Below, in pieces: positions 16,994 through 27,738 of a stretch of 51,260 nucleotides of DNA. The notes under the pieces were generated by a model. That model had not been told where the DNA came from and did not search any database. It worked only from the letters and a program-made list of their open reading frames with translations. The stretch spans positions 530,692 to 581,951 of the forward strand of contig NW_003213081.1 of assembly GCF_000006405.1 (NCBI RefSeq), read 5' to 3'. Both the position numbers and the translations under genes were made by a program. This DNA is from Perkinsus marinus ATCC 50983. Lineage: Eukaryota; Perkinsozoa; Perkinsida; Perkinsidae. The stretch's first letter is position 1. Every line of letters begins with the position of its first letter.

Positions 16994-19900
16994 ATGTCCC
17001 CTCGTCCTCTCCTTAGCCGTTACGAAGGCCGTCTCTGCGTAGTGACCGCCTCCACTGCTGGAATCGGCAAGGCTATCGCAACCAGAATGTTGCAAGAAGG
17101 TGGCAAAGTCATCGTAAGCTCAGCAATATGTGTTGGTGCCTGTATGAAATTCTGAGAAAATTTTGGGAAATTCTCCAGTGCAAAGCTCAGCTGAGGAAAG
17201 CGAACATATATTACAACACTGGTTTTGGAGGAGGAATATATGTTTACTTTTCCAACCTCAGTTTAGGAATTTGGGTAGAAGTGTACTGACATTTTGTGAA
17301 ATATTTATATATGTTTGCTTTCCTCAGCTGAGCTCAGAAGAGTTTATATACAAATTATAGGGTAGAAGTGTACAGAAACCAACAATAATTTCCTCATAAT
17401 TTTCCCATCGTTGAAAACTGTTTTTCCACAAAAATGCAATTTAGATATCATCAAGAAAACAAGCCTCAGTGGACGCAGCTCTCGCCGAGTTGAAGCCGGA
17501 GTTTGGAGAGCGCGTGAAAGGTACGATACACTACGTGTGAATTTGATATGCAAATGTGTGTTATTTTGTTGGATAAATTATAGTGAACAAATTGTCGCTA
17601 TCATCACACTCCCAAACGGGTACTCTCATCACAACACATAGTTATTGTCACATTGGAGTTTCACCACCCTAGTGATATGAAAAACATATTTCACGACTAC
17701 TGCATATCACCGCGAATATCGCGTTTTTCACGACGAGTTTTACGACGCCACTTCACGTAAAACGGGTAGTCGTGAAACTCCATTGTATATGCGATATAGT
17801 TTCAGATCGATTCTTATTAATCTCGGAAAATAACAAATATTTGCATATCAAATGAAGAGTGAGTCGCACATTCACAAGGGAGTTTTCCCAGGAGTGGTAT
17901 GTAACGTTTCCAAGGCTGAAGACCGCGCCGCTCTACTCAACGCTGCAATCACTTTCGGAGATGGCATGATCGACGTTTTGGTAAGCTCACCGCGTACCGT
18001 GTTCAGTGAAATAGTATTCTCAACGACTTCAATTTTTTGACTTGTTTTTTTTTCATTTTTTTCAATTTTTTTTCAATCTCAAATTTGAGGAGTCTTAGAT
18101 ATGCATATTTCTTCGCTTCACACTGCACATTGAAGTTTCACCCGTTCTACGTGAGAAAAGCGATATTCACACTACGCAGCTGTCGTGAAATATGTTTTTC
18201 ATATCACTAGAGTGAAACTCCATTATTTGAAAATCTATAATTCACAACTACAGCATCTCAACAGATGAAATTAATTTCCAATGAATTTTTAACATTCATA
18301 ACAACATTAATTCTCAACGTGTGAACGCAAACGCAGTTTTTTCAGGTAAAATTAATTTTTTTACGAAAAATTTAAATTTTTTTACCTTTTTTGTTGACAT
18401 TTCCCCCATGGTTTCAATAAGAAAATTGATGTTATACCCGATTTATTCGAAACTTCAATTCGAAGATAAAACAATTCCGCTGTAGTAGCTAAAATGAATT
18501 CCTAATTTCCTAGATAGAACTAATTTTTGTTGGTTTTTTGGTACAGACTTTTCCAAAAATTTCGCAGAATTTTCACCCTAGTGATATGAAAAAAATATAT
18601 TTCACGACTGCTGTAAAACGGGTCATGAAACTCCAATATTATTACAAAATTATATTCACAATGAATAATAATAAAGATATATTTTCTACTATATTTTCTC
18701 CGTAGGTTTCTAATGCGGCTTCCAGCATCACCGTCGGTCCAACCGAAAATTGCAACGATCAACAGTGGGATAAAATGTTCGAAAACAACGTGAAGTCGGC
18801 GTGGCTGTTGACGAAGGAGTTCAAGAATCACATGAGGAAAGGCACCAGTGCAGTTCTCTTCGTGACGAGCATTGCTGCGTAAGGAGTGTTGGAGGAGGAA
18901 TATATGTTTGCTTTCCTCAGCTGAGCTCAGAAGAGTTTATATACAAATTATCGGGTAGAAGTGTACAGAATTTTCATATTGTCATCATCATCACCAGCAC
19001 ATGTAGTTGATGACCATGTGCATATCCCTTTCCCCCCACATTTTCATATTGTCATCATCATCACCAACACATGTAGTTGATGACCATGTGCATATCCCTT
19101 TCCCCCCACATTTTCATATTGTCATCATCATCACCAACACATGTAGTTGATGACCATGTGCATATCCCTTTCCCCCCACATTTTCATATTGTCATCATCA
19201 TCACCAACACATGTAGTTGATGGTGACCATGTGCATATCCCTTTCCCCCCACATTTTCATATTGTCATCATCATCACCAACACATGTAGTTGATGACCAT
19301 GTGCATATCCCTTTCCCCCCACATTTTCATATTGTCATCATCATCACCAACACATGTAGTTGATGACCATGTGCATATCCCTTTCCCCCCACATTTTCAT
19401 ATTGTCATCATCACCAACACATGTAGTTGATGACCATGTGCATATCCCTTCCCCCCACATTTTCATTTTGTCATCATCACCAACACATGTGCATATTTCG
19501 CTGCGTGTTGACAATCGCTCTCACTGCGTTAACGCGAAACAAGCGGGATCATACCCCATACATACTAGGGCCAGTTGGTAGACATTCCAGAGTAGCATTA
19601 CAATTTCCGTCATCATCAAATTTTCAGGTTTTCCCTAATGCCGCCTCTTGCTGTTTACGGTGTCACCAAAACTGCTCTCACTGGACTGATGAAAGCTCTA
19701 GCGCAAGAACTAGGTGAGATGAAACTACATGTTGCGAATTAATCGAGTTTCACCCTAGCGATATGAAAAATGGAATAATGTACAGTGTGAAGCGAAGAGT
19801 TATGCATATCTAAGACGCCCTAAAATTTGAGATTAATACGACTATAAACTACGAAACGCTTCTAAAACGATTCACATTGTTATCATGTTGATATCACAAA

Positions 19901-20398
19901 AAATTGAAGTCGTTGAAAATACTATTTCACATTCGCAGTAGTCGTGTTTTTCATATCACTAGGGTGTAACTCCATTGATAATGCAGGTCCTGAAGGCGTT
20001 CGAGTCAACGCTCTCGCCCCTGGAGTTGTCAGAACAAAGTGAGTAGAAAAATACAGTGCGTGTCAATTTGATATGTAAATGTTTGCCACCGAATTTTACG
20101 CCACTTCACGTAAAACTGATGAAACTCCTATGAAAACTCACAAGTACTAAAAACACTTTTTCCTTCTCAGATTCAGCGAGCTCCTATGGAAGAACGAAAA
20201 CGCCAAAAATCTATGGACAAATCAGTCTATGTTACAGCGCATCGCAGAACCGGTGAGGATAATTTCCGAAAATTTTCAGACTTCTTTTCCCCTCAGGAGG
20301 AGATGGCTGGCCCTGCGGCATTCCTGTGCTCCTCAGACGCCTCCTATGTTACTGGAGAGACTCTTCTCGCGTCCGGTGGAGTCAGTTCCCGGTTGTGA
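16994..20398 (+). CDS. Short-chain dehydrogenase/reductase, DHRS4-like, peroxisomal
   Basis: Eight exons: 16994-17113, 17445-17520, 17892-17980, 18706-18878, 19628-19713, 19987-20038, 20171-20252 and 20297-20398. All phases close and all introns are GT-AG. DHRS4 enzymes are NADPH-dependent carbonyl/retinal reductases. Visible features: cofactor loop TASTAGIGKAIA (variant of TGxxxGIG), SSRKQ after beta-2, NAA at the fourth strand, catalytic Ser in FVTSIAA, Tyr and Lys in PLAVYGVTKTAL, NALAPGVVRT, and a C-terminal SSDASYVTGE...SGGVSSRL. The final SRL is a peroxisomal targeting (PTS1) tripeptide. Length (~260) is typical. Introns hold families C, D and H, including eight minisatellite copies in intron 4. 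Confidence 0.93.
17163..17400. repeat. Family D arms in intron 1 of the dehydrogenase
   Basis: One inverted and two direct family D arm copies stand head to tail: AGCTCAGCTGAGGAAAGCGA...ATATATTACAACACTGG, then GGAGGAATATATGTTTACTT, then TATATGTTTGCTTTCCTCAG...GTAGAAGTGTACAGAAACC. The 70-bp unit is absent here. Confidence 0.7.
17521..17855. mobile_element. Family H element carrying a family C MITE
   Basis: Outer ends are GAATTTGATATGCAAATGTG (left) and ATATTTGCATATCAAAT (right), inverted repeats that extend into TTATTTT/AAAATAA. A complete family C copy (TGGAGTTTCACCACC to GTCGTGAAACTCCA, about 17,653-17,786) lies inside. The same composite, with family C at the same internal position, recurs inverted at about 36,425-36,762. 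It starts one splice donor (AAAG|GTACG) into intron 2 of the dehydrogenase. Confidence 0.75.
18133..18225. mobile_element. Family C MITE, shortened, next to a CAGTGTGAAGCGAAG repeat
   Basis: The body has TTTCACCCGTTCTACGTGAG and ATCACTAGAGTGAAACTCCA. Immediately left (18,060-18,130), in reverse, is a separate motif, CAGTGTGAAGCGAAGAAATA then TGCATATCTAAGAC. It recurs at 19,782-19,835 and about 30,985-31,020. The CAGTGTGAAG motif is an additional dispersed intron repeat. Confidence 0.6.
18886..19492 (+). repeat. Family D element with ~8 minisatellite copies in dehydrogenase intron 4
   Basis: The tip GTGTTGGAGGAGGAATATAT follows the splice donor GTAAGGA by four bases. Then comes the GCTTTCCTCAGCTGAGCTCA arm and, from about 18,970, the 70-bp unit in ATTGTCATCATCATCACC orientation. 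The last copy is shortened (AACACATGTGCATATTTCGC). Confidence 0.85.
19742..19972. mobile_element. Family C copy interrupted by another repeat
   Basis: The left family C end (GAGTTTCACCCTAGCGATAT) and right end (ATCACTAGGGTGTAACTCCA) are about 230 bp apart instead of about 120. The insert includes the CAGTGTGAAGCGAAG...TATCTAAGACG motif seen at 18,060-18,130. It lies in intron 5 of the dehydrogenase. Confidence 0.6.
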
Positions 20399-21177
20399 TT
20401 TTTTCATAAGTTTCATGTTAATCTTGAATGTGTTGAATTGAGTACACTGCAAGGAAATAGATCATCGGCTGAGTTTCACCCTAGTGATATGAAAAAGTAA
20501 ATTTCACAATTAAACACGCGATGTGTTTTACGTGGAGAGAAAAGGAAAAAATAGTGACAATTCTGGGTCAAGAAAAGGAAAAAAATAGTGACAGTTCTGG
20601 GTCGAGAAAAGGAAAAAATAGTGACAATTCTGGGTCGAGAAAAGAAAAAAATAGTGATAGTTCTGGGTCGGCAAAGGTGAAGGTTCATTCCCCCTTACTC
20701 TCTTATTGTTGTCCAAAGATTAGCAGATACAAATTTACGTAACAGTAGGGCGACTCCAACAAGAATGGTCATCCAGAACTGTCACTATATTAGTGACAAG
20801 CCTAGTACAACTTATGGAGAAACAAGTTGGTGCGAAGAAATGTTTTTCATTCCAGCTTGAATGCAAATGGATTCCAATGAGAATCATGTAGTGATATTTT
20901 TATCAGTGAACGTATATCGCTCAGGAGAGGAACTATGCTACGATTATGGTGACTGTGTTGAGCGTTTTGTCACGCCAGTTGGGAGAGTAGGTAGATAAAG
21001 ATGTTCAAACCGTTTAACGTGAAGTGGTGTAATACTCAATGTGGAAAACGCGATATAAAGTGAATTGAAAGACTTCGGAGTTGATCCAGAACTGTCACTA
21101 TTTTTTTCTTTTACCGCCTTATACTGACTATTAACACAAAGCGATCCTTTCCAGTACACAATCGAATGCGAGGAACA
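20399..21177. other. Convergent 3' interval between the dehydrogenase and PRPP synthetase
   Basis: About 780 bp between two stop codons of opposing genes. It has a tandem repeat at 20,537-20,672 (about 34-bp unit, GAAAAAATAGTGACAATTCT plus GGGTCGAGAAAAG, four copies) and a partial family C copy at about 20,471. The motif CAGAACTGTCACTAT appears twice more (20,772 and 21,083) and once near 37,490, so it may be another small element. No coding region is supported. Confidence 0.6.
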
Positions 21178-24100
21178 TTAAACTGTAGCCGTTCCGCTTG
21201 GGCGTTTGCTTCCTTCTTTCTTCTGATTATCCTAAAAATCCAATCGCGATGGTTAACAACAATTCACAAAAACTCACCCAAAACATTTGCGACACCGATT
21301 TTTCCTCGTAAATACGCAACATAACTTCCGCTAAAACTTGACCCAAAGAAAGGACCTGAAACTTTCCAAATAATAATCGATTGATTCACGAATTCTCTCA
21401 CTCTTATTTTTTCGCTTTTCCGTGCGTGCTCAGGAAAAGGAAGCGAGTTGGTGATAACAACTTCAGTAACTCCTCGACGATTAATGCGTTCCATCGCTGC
21501 TGGTGACAACACGCCGTGAGTGGCGTACATGTAAATCCTAAATATCATCAACAATTTTATCAGCCCCTTCGGAAGTTTTTTTGGGGTAGGGTCTATCGCG
21601 GAAAAAATAGAACGAAATTTTGTGAAATTAAACTGAAAAGAAGGAAAATTATGAATAAAATACGAAAAAAATGTAAAAAATCTGCATTTATATTCGATTG
21701 TGGAATTACATCAATGACAGTGGTATCACTTGTTTCATTTAATATTGCTATATCAATAAGTTTGCGTTATTATATAAAACCATAAATCTGTGAGATCAGT
21801 CACCGAAGAAAAAGGCCTTTTAATACAGGTAGATATCAGTGTTGCAGAAATATATATTCATTTTCCTCTGCTGAGCTCAGGAGTTTACACTTCCCCCCAA
21901 AATTCCCATCTTGTGCATCATATTTTCCCATAAAAAAATCGCTCACCTTCGCGCGCCGTGTTGACGTAGATCCTTCACCGTTCGAGACATTCGTTTAGCG
22001 CTGTCGATGATGTCGTCAACAATGATACAGTCTCGGCCTTCAACTGAAAAGGGATTGTGCGTATCAGTGTTGGAGGTGGAATATATGTTTGCTTTCCTCA
22101 GCTGAGCTCAAAGGAGTTTATGTACAAATTATAGGGTAGAAGTGTACAGAAACCAACAATAATTTCCTCTCAGAATTTCCATACGAATATACACAATGGG
22201 CCTAATCCGTATCTTAGTCGCTTGAACCTAAGATTCCCTCACCATCGCCAACCAGCCAATCTTTCGTCACCAGACTCGCCAACGACTTCTTCCATCCAGA
22301 CGGCATTATCACTTGCTGACAAAAATGTCAAACAATCACCATTTTCACAGCGGAGCGAAGCACATACTGTCCCATCTGCCGATAAATGTGGTTTTCCTGT
22401 TGTTGCTATTGGTACTTCTCCATCTTTACCAATAATGGTAACAGCTTCGTCGGGCGATCGCTCCGCGAGCTGCGCTTTTCCTGAACAAAAGTAAGATTTG
22501 CGTATATACATATATTCATCTAGAGTAGTACCTATTGGTGACCGACGATATGAAATTTTTGGGGAAAATTCGGGAAATTCTCGTTGGTTTCTGCACATTT
22601 TTACCCGAATCCTATACTCCTGAGTTCAGTTGCGAAAAGCGAACATATATTCCAACACCGGTTGGTACAAAGTCGGACCTATTCCGTATCTTACTATTAT
22701 AAAGATACGCGTGTGTCTACTCATCGTCGCTTGCCTAAATAGTGTAGGAAATTCTATTCAGGAGCGACGTCTTAGACTTTCTTTCCAGTGCGGTAGAATA
22801 TGCACATTTTCAACCACATATGTTGGTGCTAAAATGGAAATTCTGAGAAAATTTCGGGAAATACTCAACTACTTTTCACTCGGATTTGTATATGAACTTC
22901 TATAGTTAGTGAGGAAACTTCTAAGATCAGTTGAGGAAAGCAAACACATATATTCCTACGCTGCTTTATCTGTGTTGGAGAAATATATATTCGCTTCCCT
23001 CTAGCAAGGAATTTACATACAGAATTTGGGTAGAAGTGTACAGGAAATTTCCTCACAAATTCACAATCGTCACTACTTTTTTTTATGAAGTTTCCAAAGT
23101 GCCTCGCAAAGACGAAAAAATACAACAATTTATTCTTTAAAAATTAATACCAAAATCGCGTGAAATTAGCAATAAAAATTCTCTTTTACCCAACTTACGA
23201 TTCGACACCATCGTTGCAAGCCCACAGTTGACACCATGATTCTGAAGTCTTCGCCAGAACAAGAACGCTCTGAAAAAAATAATAACAAGAAAACTTCGCT
23301 CCGCTAAGCTGATCTCACCTATCACTAGCAGTGCTATCAGGCGCAACAATAACAGGATTATGAAGATCTTTTCCAAGGAAGTATTTCAACGGCAACCCGA
23401 GAGGATCGATGTTCGTAACAGGGACGTCGAAACAGCTGAAATAAAAAATGCCTCTACCAGGGTTCGAACCGGGGACCTTCTGCTTACCCTTCCAAACTGC
23501 CCTCATGCAGATCCACTGTGACAATTCGATCGACTCCCATCGCTTCGTACATAAGTGCGATATCACTTGCAGCGAGCGGAGTTGCTGGTTGGGTCAGCGC
23601 CGGGTCTCCAGCTACGCCCTCAGACTCCATATGCCTGAGCTTAACATTGCCCCCCCCCCGTGGAATGAAAAATATTGGAGTTTCACCCGTTAATGTGAAG
23701 TGGAGTAATACTACATGCAAATTTTAGGAAGTATATGTTTTTCAATAGTTTTATGCGAAATCTATATTTTTTCATATCACTAGGGTGAAAGTAAAAAAGA
23801 TATTTCACAATACACTTCGAGAAAGACAATTATACGATCGGTCGCAGAAACATATACTGGCTATACTCTACATGTAGTAGTCGCGTTAAACGGATGAAGC
23901 TCCAATAAAATACTCTGTTAATGGAGTTTCGCCCGTTTTACGTGAACGCGATATTCACACTACGCAGTAGTCGTGAAATGTGTTTTTCATATCACTAGGG
24001 TGAAAGTCCAAGGAAGCCATGTTTGAAATCTCTATAGAATATCAGTCTTGGAGAAGTATATGTTCGCTTTCCTCAGCTGAGCTCAGGAAATTTCCTCCCA

Positions 24101-25415
24101 ATTTTCACACATAGTTGAACATTTTCCCTCCTCACCGAGTTACCCACCTAGCATATGCAAAGTAAGGGGTGACCAGCGTGATACTCCTAGCACTCGCTCT
24201 ACGTAGCGCTGATATCTGTGATAAACATGAATATAAAGAAATGCTATTCTCGTAGCGTCTGTACCATCAGACAGGACTCCATAATAGCATCGTGTAAACA
24301 TTTACTTCGAGAAACTCCGCTTTTTTTACTAATAGGGAATTGCTGAGTATAGAAAACAACAACAAGGAGTATCCGAGCGGACCTATTCCGTATCTTTATC
24401 GACCAACCTGTATGATATAGCAATCCTGGCCACGCACTTCATCCAGTATCTTCACTATAACTTCACCATCAGCAAATCTATAACAAATCGATACCACTCC
24501 ATTTTCAATTCGACTCTCACTCAAGGAGTCATCCAGCTCTCAGAAATAACGTTCCCAATAAACGTCCCCCAATCCCGCCGAGAATGGGTAAAATGTTCCG
24601 AATGAGCGATTATAATGGGGAAAATGTTCCGAATGAGCGATTATAATGGGGAAAAAGTTCCGAATGAGCGATTATAATGGGGAAAAAGTTCCGAATGAGC
24701 GATTATAATGGGGAAATTCTCGAAAGTTAGCCGAAAAGATATTACTAGCCATTTTGAAAGTCCAAAATTCGTTTCCTCCGAAAACATTTTCAAGTTCCTC
24801 GATGACCCCCTGCTCTCACTTCCCGGTATACGCCCTTCCTTTGGTGGTACTCAAATTCGCACAAATCTCCGAGGCTAGTTGTTCCGAATCAGAGCAAGCG
24901 AAGACTTTCATATCTGATTAAAAAACCGTTAAATCGCTCTTGCCGATGGAGTTTCACGCCTTTTACGAAACGCGATATCATTCGCGGTGATATTTTTCAC
25001 TAGGGTGGTGAAACTCCAATAATTATTCTCACATTTATGCTTCCCAGGATCCACATAATACTCCTCCGTTTCCTCCGACTCAGGCTCATCGTCCATCGCT
25101 GATCGCAACGGTTGCTCCTGTGGTCGCGGCGGACCTAAAAAGGACCCCGGTTCAATCCCTGGTTACCGCACTTTTTACCGCTCTCATTATCAGCAGTAGC
25201 ACTAGCATCTTCATCTGCCGCTGGGGACGGTGTGATTAGTGAAGAGAAGTCACCTAAGATTCACAAATCTTGCAATCTTGCAATTCCTCAACGCTCCCAC
25301 CCAGCCCAGGGATGTAATTCGACGACTTGTTTTTCTCCTCGAGCAAAGCCACACCCATTGGTGTCACCAACAACCCCAACGCTGTCACCACTCCGAACAG
25401 ACCTGGCAAAAACAT
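21178..25415 (-). CDS. Ribose-phosphate pyrophosphokinase (PRPP synthetase) with N-terminal hydrophobic extension
   Basis: This enzyme makes PRPP from ribose-5-phosphate and ATP. The start is ATG at 25415 and the stop is TAA at 21180-21178. Phases close across the exons I could follow. The N-terminus is a likely signal-anchor (MFLPGLFGVVTALGLLVTPM), followed by an acidic linker of about 75 residues. The enzyme core starts at MKVFACSDSEQLASEI and continues with FADGEVIVKILDEVRGQDCY, ALRRASARSITLVTPYFAYAR, TPLAASDIALMYEAMGVDRI then VTVDLHEG, FDVPVTNI, NPVIVAPDSTAS, the PRPP loop CIIVDDIIDSAKRM, YATHGVLSPAAMERI and a C-terminal helix. Family-unusual insertions: about 18 residues after YIIQ (QFPISKKSGVSRSKC...) and about 80 residues before the PRPP loop (TIIGKDGEVPIATTG...). 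Insertions of the second kind occur in PRPP-synthetase-associated proteins, so a regulatory subunit is an alternative. In the PRPP loop DDIIDSA, Ser and Ala replace the usual Thr-Gly/Ala, which could weaken catalysis. Confidence 0.9.
21850..22190. repeat. Family D copies in PRPP synthetase introns
   Basis: Two copies in plus orientation: about 21,838-21,905 (GTGTTGCAGAAATATATATTC, CTGCTGAGCTCAGGAG) and about 22,066-22,180 (GTGTTGGAGGTGGAATATAT, GCTTTCCTCAGCTGAGCTCA, GTAGAAGTGTACAGAAACC). Neither has the expanded 70-bp unit. They lie in the introns on either side of the PRPP-loop exon. Confidence 0.7.
23436..23487 (-). repeat. Family F tRNA-fragment intron (52 nt) in PRPP synthetase
   Basis: On the minus strand the intron is GTAAGCAGAAGG then TCCCCGGTTCGAACCCTGG (T-arm with B-box GGTTCGAACC), TAGAGGCA and TTTTTTATTTCAG. 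It is the 3' half of a tRNA in sense orientation: the end of the anticodon arm, variable loop, T-arm and acceptor strand. A T-rich acceptor has been added. It joins DLHEGSLEG to CFDVPVTN in frame (GG|C). Confidence 0.85.
23680..24012. mobile_element. Family C MITE copies (two, diverged)
   Basis: One copy begins at about 23,676 (TGGAGTTTCACCCGTTAATG). A second runs 23,922-24,011 (TGGAGTTTCGCCCGTTTTAC to GGTGAAAGTCCA). Both are in an intron of PRPP synthetase between exons near 24.13 and 23.64 kb. A degraded inverted copy lies between them. Confidence 0.6.
24522..24812. mobile_element. Family G, hAT-like MITE (291 bp) with perfect 8-bp target duplication
   Basis: The ends are CAAGGAGTCATC and GATGACCCCCTG. 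Flanks are CTCTCACT on both sides (24,514-24,521 and 24,813-24,820), an exact 8-bp duplication. Inside, a 31-bp unit (GAATGAGCGATTATAATGGG plus GAAAANGTTCC) repeats four to five times, against one to two in the copy at 10,249. On the host (minus) strand the duplication reads AGTGAGAG and includes the splice donor GTGAG of the exon ending ...RAYTGK. The insertion therefore duplicated a 5' splice site. Confidence 0.82.
24946..25020. mobile_element. Family C MITE, short form
   Basis: TGGAGTTTCACGCC to GGTGGTGAAACTCCA, about 75 bp. The interior is deleted but the ATTCGCGGTGATAT core is retained. It lies between the acidic linker exon and the first catalytic-core exon of PRPP synthetase. Confidence 0.72.
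25135..25178 (-). repeat. Family F tRNA-fragment intron (44 nt) in PRPP synthetase
   Basis: The intron is GTAAAAAGTGCGGTAACCAG, then GGATTGAACCGGGG and TCCTTTTTAG. Read on the opposite strand it is a T-arm (CCCCGGTTCAATCCCTGG) plus an acceptor strand, so the tRNA 3' end lies antisense to the gene. It joins ADNESG to GPPRPQEQP in phase 1. It is among the shortest introns in the window. Confidence 0.78.
25254..25300 (-). repeat. Family I intron (47 nt) in PRPP synthetase
   Basis: Donor GTGGGAGCGTTGAGGAATTG, core CAAGATTGCAAGATTTGTG, end AATCTTAG. It is closely similar to the 54-nt hydrolase intron at 28,925-28,978 (GCGTTGAGGAAATGCAAGAT, TGCAAGATTTTG). The two unrelated genes share an intron family. 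It joins NYIPGL and GDFSSLITP in frame. Confidence 0.75.
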
Positions 25416-27738
25416 CGTGAGCGAACGAAACGTATCAGGAAAATTCCGAGAAAATTTCATTTCCAGACTCCTTGTTAAAGTATATGTTCGCCCTCTCTAG
25501 GAATTTTTATACGAATTTGAAAAGAGCTGTACAGAACCCAAAAGTAATTTCCGTACTATCACCAACACATACGCGAAATTTCCCCCACTGACCATAGCAG
25601 TGCGGGAATATATGCACATAATCAACTACATGTGTTGCTAGTGGAGATTTTGAGAAAATTTTGCGAAATTATCGTTGATTTTTGTATACTTATACCCAAA
25701 ATCGTGTAATTTTTCATAATAAAGTGAAGAAACCTAGTAGCTCAGTTGAGGAAACCAAACATATATTCCTGTACTAGACCAGAGTACTTCAAACATAACT
25801 CGATCGCTGTTAATCGCGGGATCAGAATATCCTGACGCGAACCACCGCATTTGCAGTAGCTTTCGAAATCCCCCGAAGTTAAACTCAATTTCACATTGGG
25901 AACTCCATGTTAAAGAATCTAATATCTCGCATATGGCAGTCCGCCCTCATAAGCGTTCGTTTGCCTCACAGTGACATCAATGCACTGTGCAGTTTATGAC
26001 GGGATCACAATTTTCACGCCATACCAGACAACCACCACAGATATGAGTATTCATCATACGTTCCGTTTGAGGAAACTATCAGTTCGCAGTAATACTAACT
26101 TTAGAACTTCGAAAGGAATCTTCTGAGAACCAGCCAAGTCCACCCAAGCTGGGCTTCTCAGCCCAAACATAAGGACTAATACAGCCTTTGCTGCTTATGC
26201 GTTACCGAGGCTCCGTTGCAGCTAAATCACGGCTTTATTCTCATTTATTAATCTCCACCACAATAATAGAGCAACTGAAGCTTCTCCACAAGTTCAGCGC
26301 CTTCCAACCCCACCTGCCCGCTGAAGTTTCGAGCGCGAACCCTCATTTTACTCTGACCGTAGAATGATGTTTTGTCAAGCATAACGGCCCAACGCCCAAA
26401 TTTTCAATTCCATCTCTTAATCTGGTGCTGATGAAAGTATCGCTTTCGACCAGTTCGAGTGCTGTGTATTTGAATCGGCAGTGTTAGAACTTGAACGCGA
26501 GCCCATCTAGAAACAGGCCATGTTATCGGTCACGACTCGTCAGAAATCACGGGATGAAATTGGATCCTTGTTACTCCATTCAAGCTCGCTCTCGCATATG
26601 ATCATTGAATAGCAACACGAGATCGATCAGATGCTGGTAGTCTGCAGTGTGAGGTTTCTCGCGAGGAGTCACCCTACGTTAACTTCTAACTACCACATTA
26701 ACACCCTTGGCTCCATCAAGCATGCGGCAAAATCAACTATGCTAACTTCTTCTGTCGCTCGATATTCTCGATATCGTCTGCGCCATGTCCCGCATGGTCA
26801 TCACAACCATCACTACAGCTTCTGGCCCTGGCTGGCTCCGTACTGAAAGTGCCGTGCGAATCGCCAGAATCCACAGAAGCACATAAAAGTTGTGGGAGTT
26901 CTGATGGAGAGGCTCAAAACCATGAGTTAGCGTTGGAGGGACCCTAAAACTGCTTTGACATAGCACTGCCGTATTTAGGAGTTGATTTTGATTCATAGAT
27001 GCAGCCAATGAATGCCATAAGTAAAAGTTTTACGTATGGCATTTATACAGTAAAACATATTCGACGAAATTTTTCCGTCGATAAATACACCAACCAGGAA
27101 ATCAGAAAAACTGATGAAACTCCCCCACCGCGAAAAAGATAGTGAATACAGCAATCACCAGTATTCAAACTGTACAGCAATACAGTACCAGAACACTCAT
27201 CTCACCTGTGCCAGCTTTGGCGAATCTCTCCTTCCCAGCCAAACGCTTCCATAATGCCACACTACTCCCGGCTCTCGGAGTGAGCCGAGTCGCTGTGACC
27301 GAAGCCATCACCCTCGTCATCCATGGCAACATTTTCGACCAATTATTCTATTCACCAGGACGGTGCCGAGTGAGATAAGGTAAACCTGAACTCTGAAAAA
27401 GTCCAGCAAGATTACATTCATTTTCTCTACTACAACGCGGAACTTTTCACTGTGAAACTCTTCATAAGTAAAATACTTAAATCATGCGTGGTTTCCCACA
27501 AGGTTCCGATGCATACCACCTCCAAGTTGAAAGTTGAACCGCCACGATTAACCTCCCATGATCAACTGCATGAAGAAAAAAAGTTCATAAAATACATCAA
27601 TCCCGACCTTCTTACACATAAAAGAATCGCAATAACCCCCCTCCCCAACAAAACACATCACTTCAAGATAAAACAATCCATGTATGAGAAAACCCGTCCA
27701 GCAACACTCTCCCACGCCCGTTCGTTTTCCGAGCAAAA
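25416..27738. other. Gap between PRPP synthetase start and hydrolase end
   Basis: From 25,480 to 25,780 there are two family D arms facing each other, with one unexpanded minisatellite unit. From 25,800 to 27,450 the sequence has mixed composition and no intron repeats. Open frames are up to about 90 codons but no motif is recognised and third-position bias is not evident by eye. It may contain promoter DNA, a small unrecognised gene or old transposon remains. Confidence 0.45.

Noticed and set aside
24185-24265. Non-canonical GA-AG intron in PRPP synthetase
   Set aside because: Moving the donor upstream to GTACAGACGC gives a canonical 49-nt GT-AG intron and a better family match (LM|ISALRRAS).
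25800-27400. Short frames of up to ~90 codons on both strands
   Set aside because: No motif, no consistent splice structure and no recognisable family; listed as a gap.
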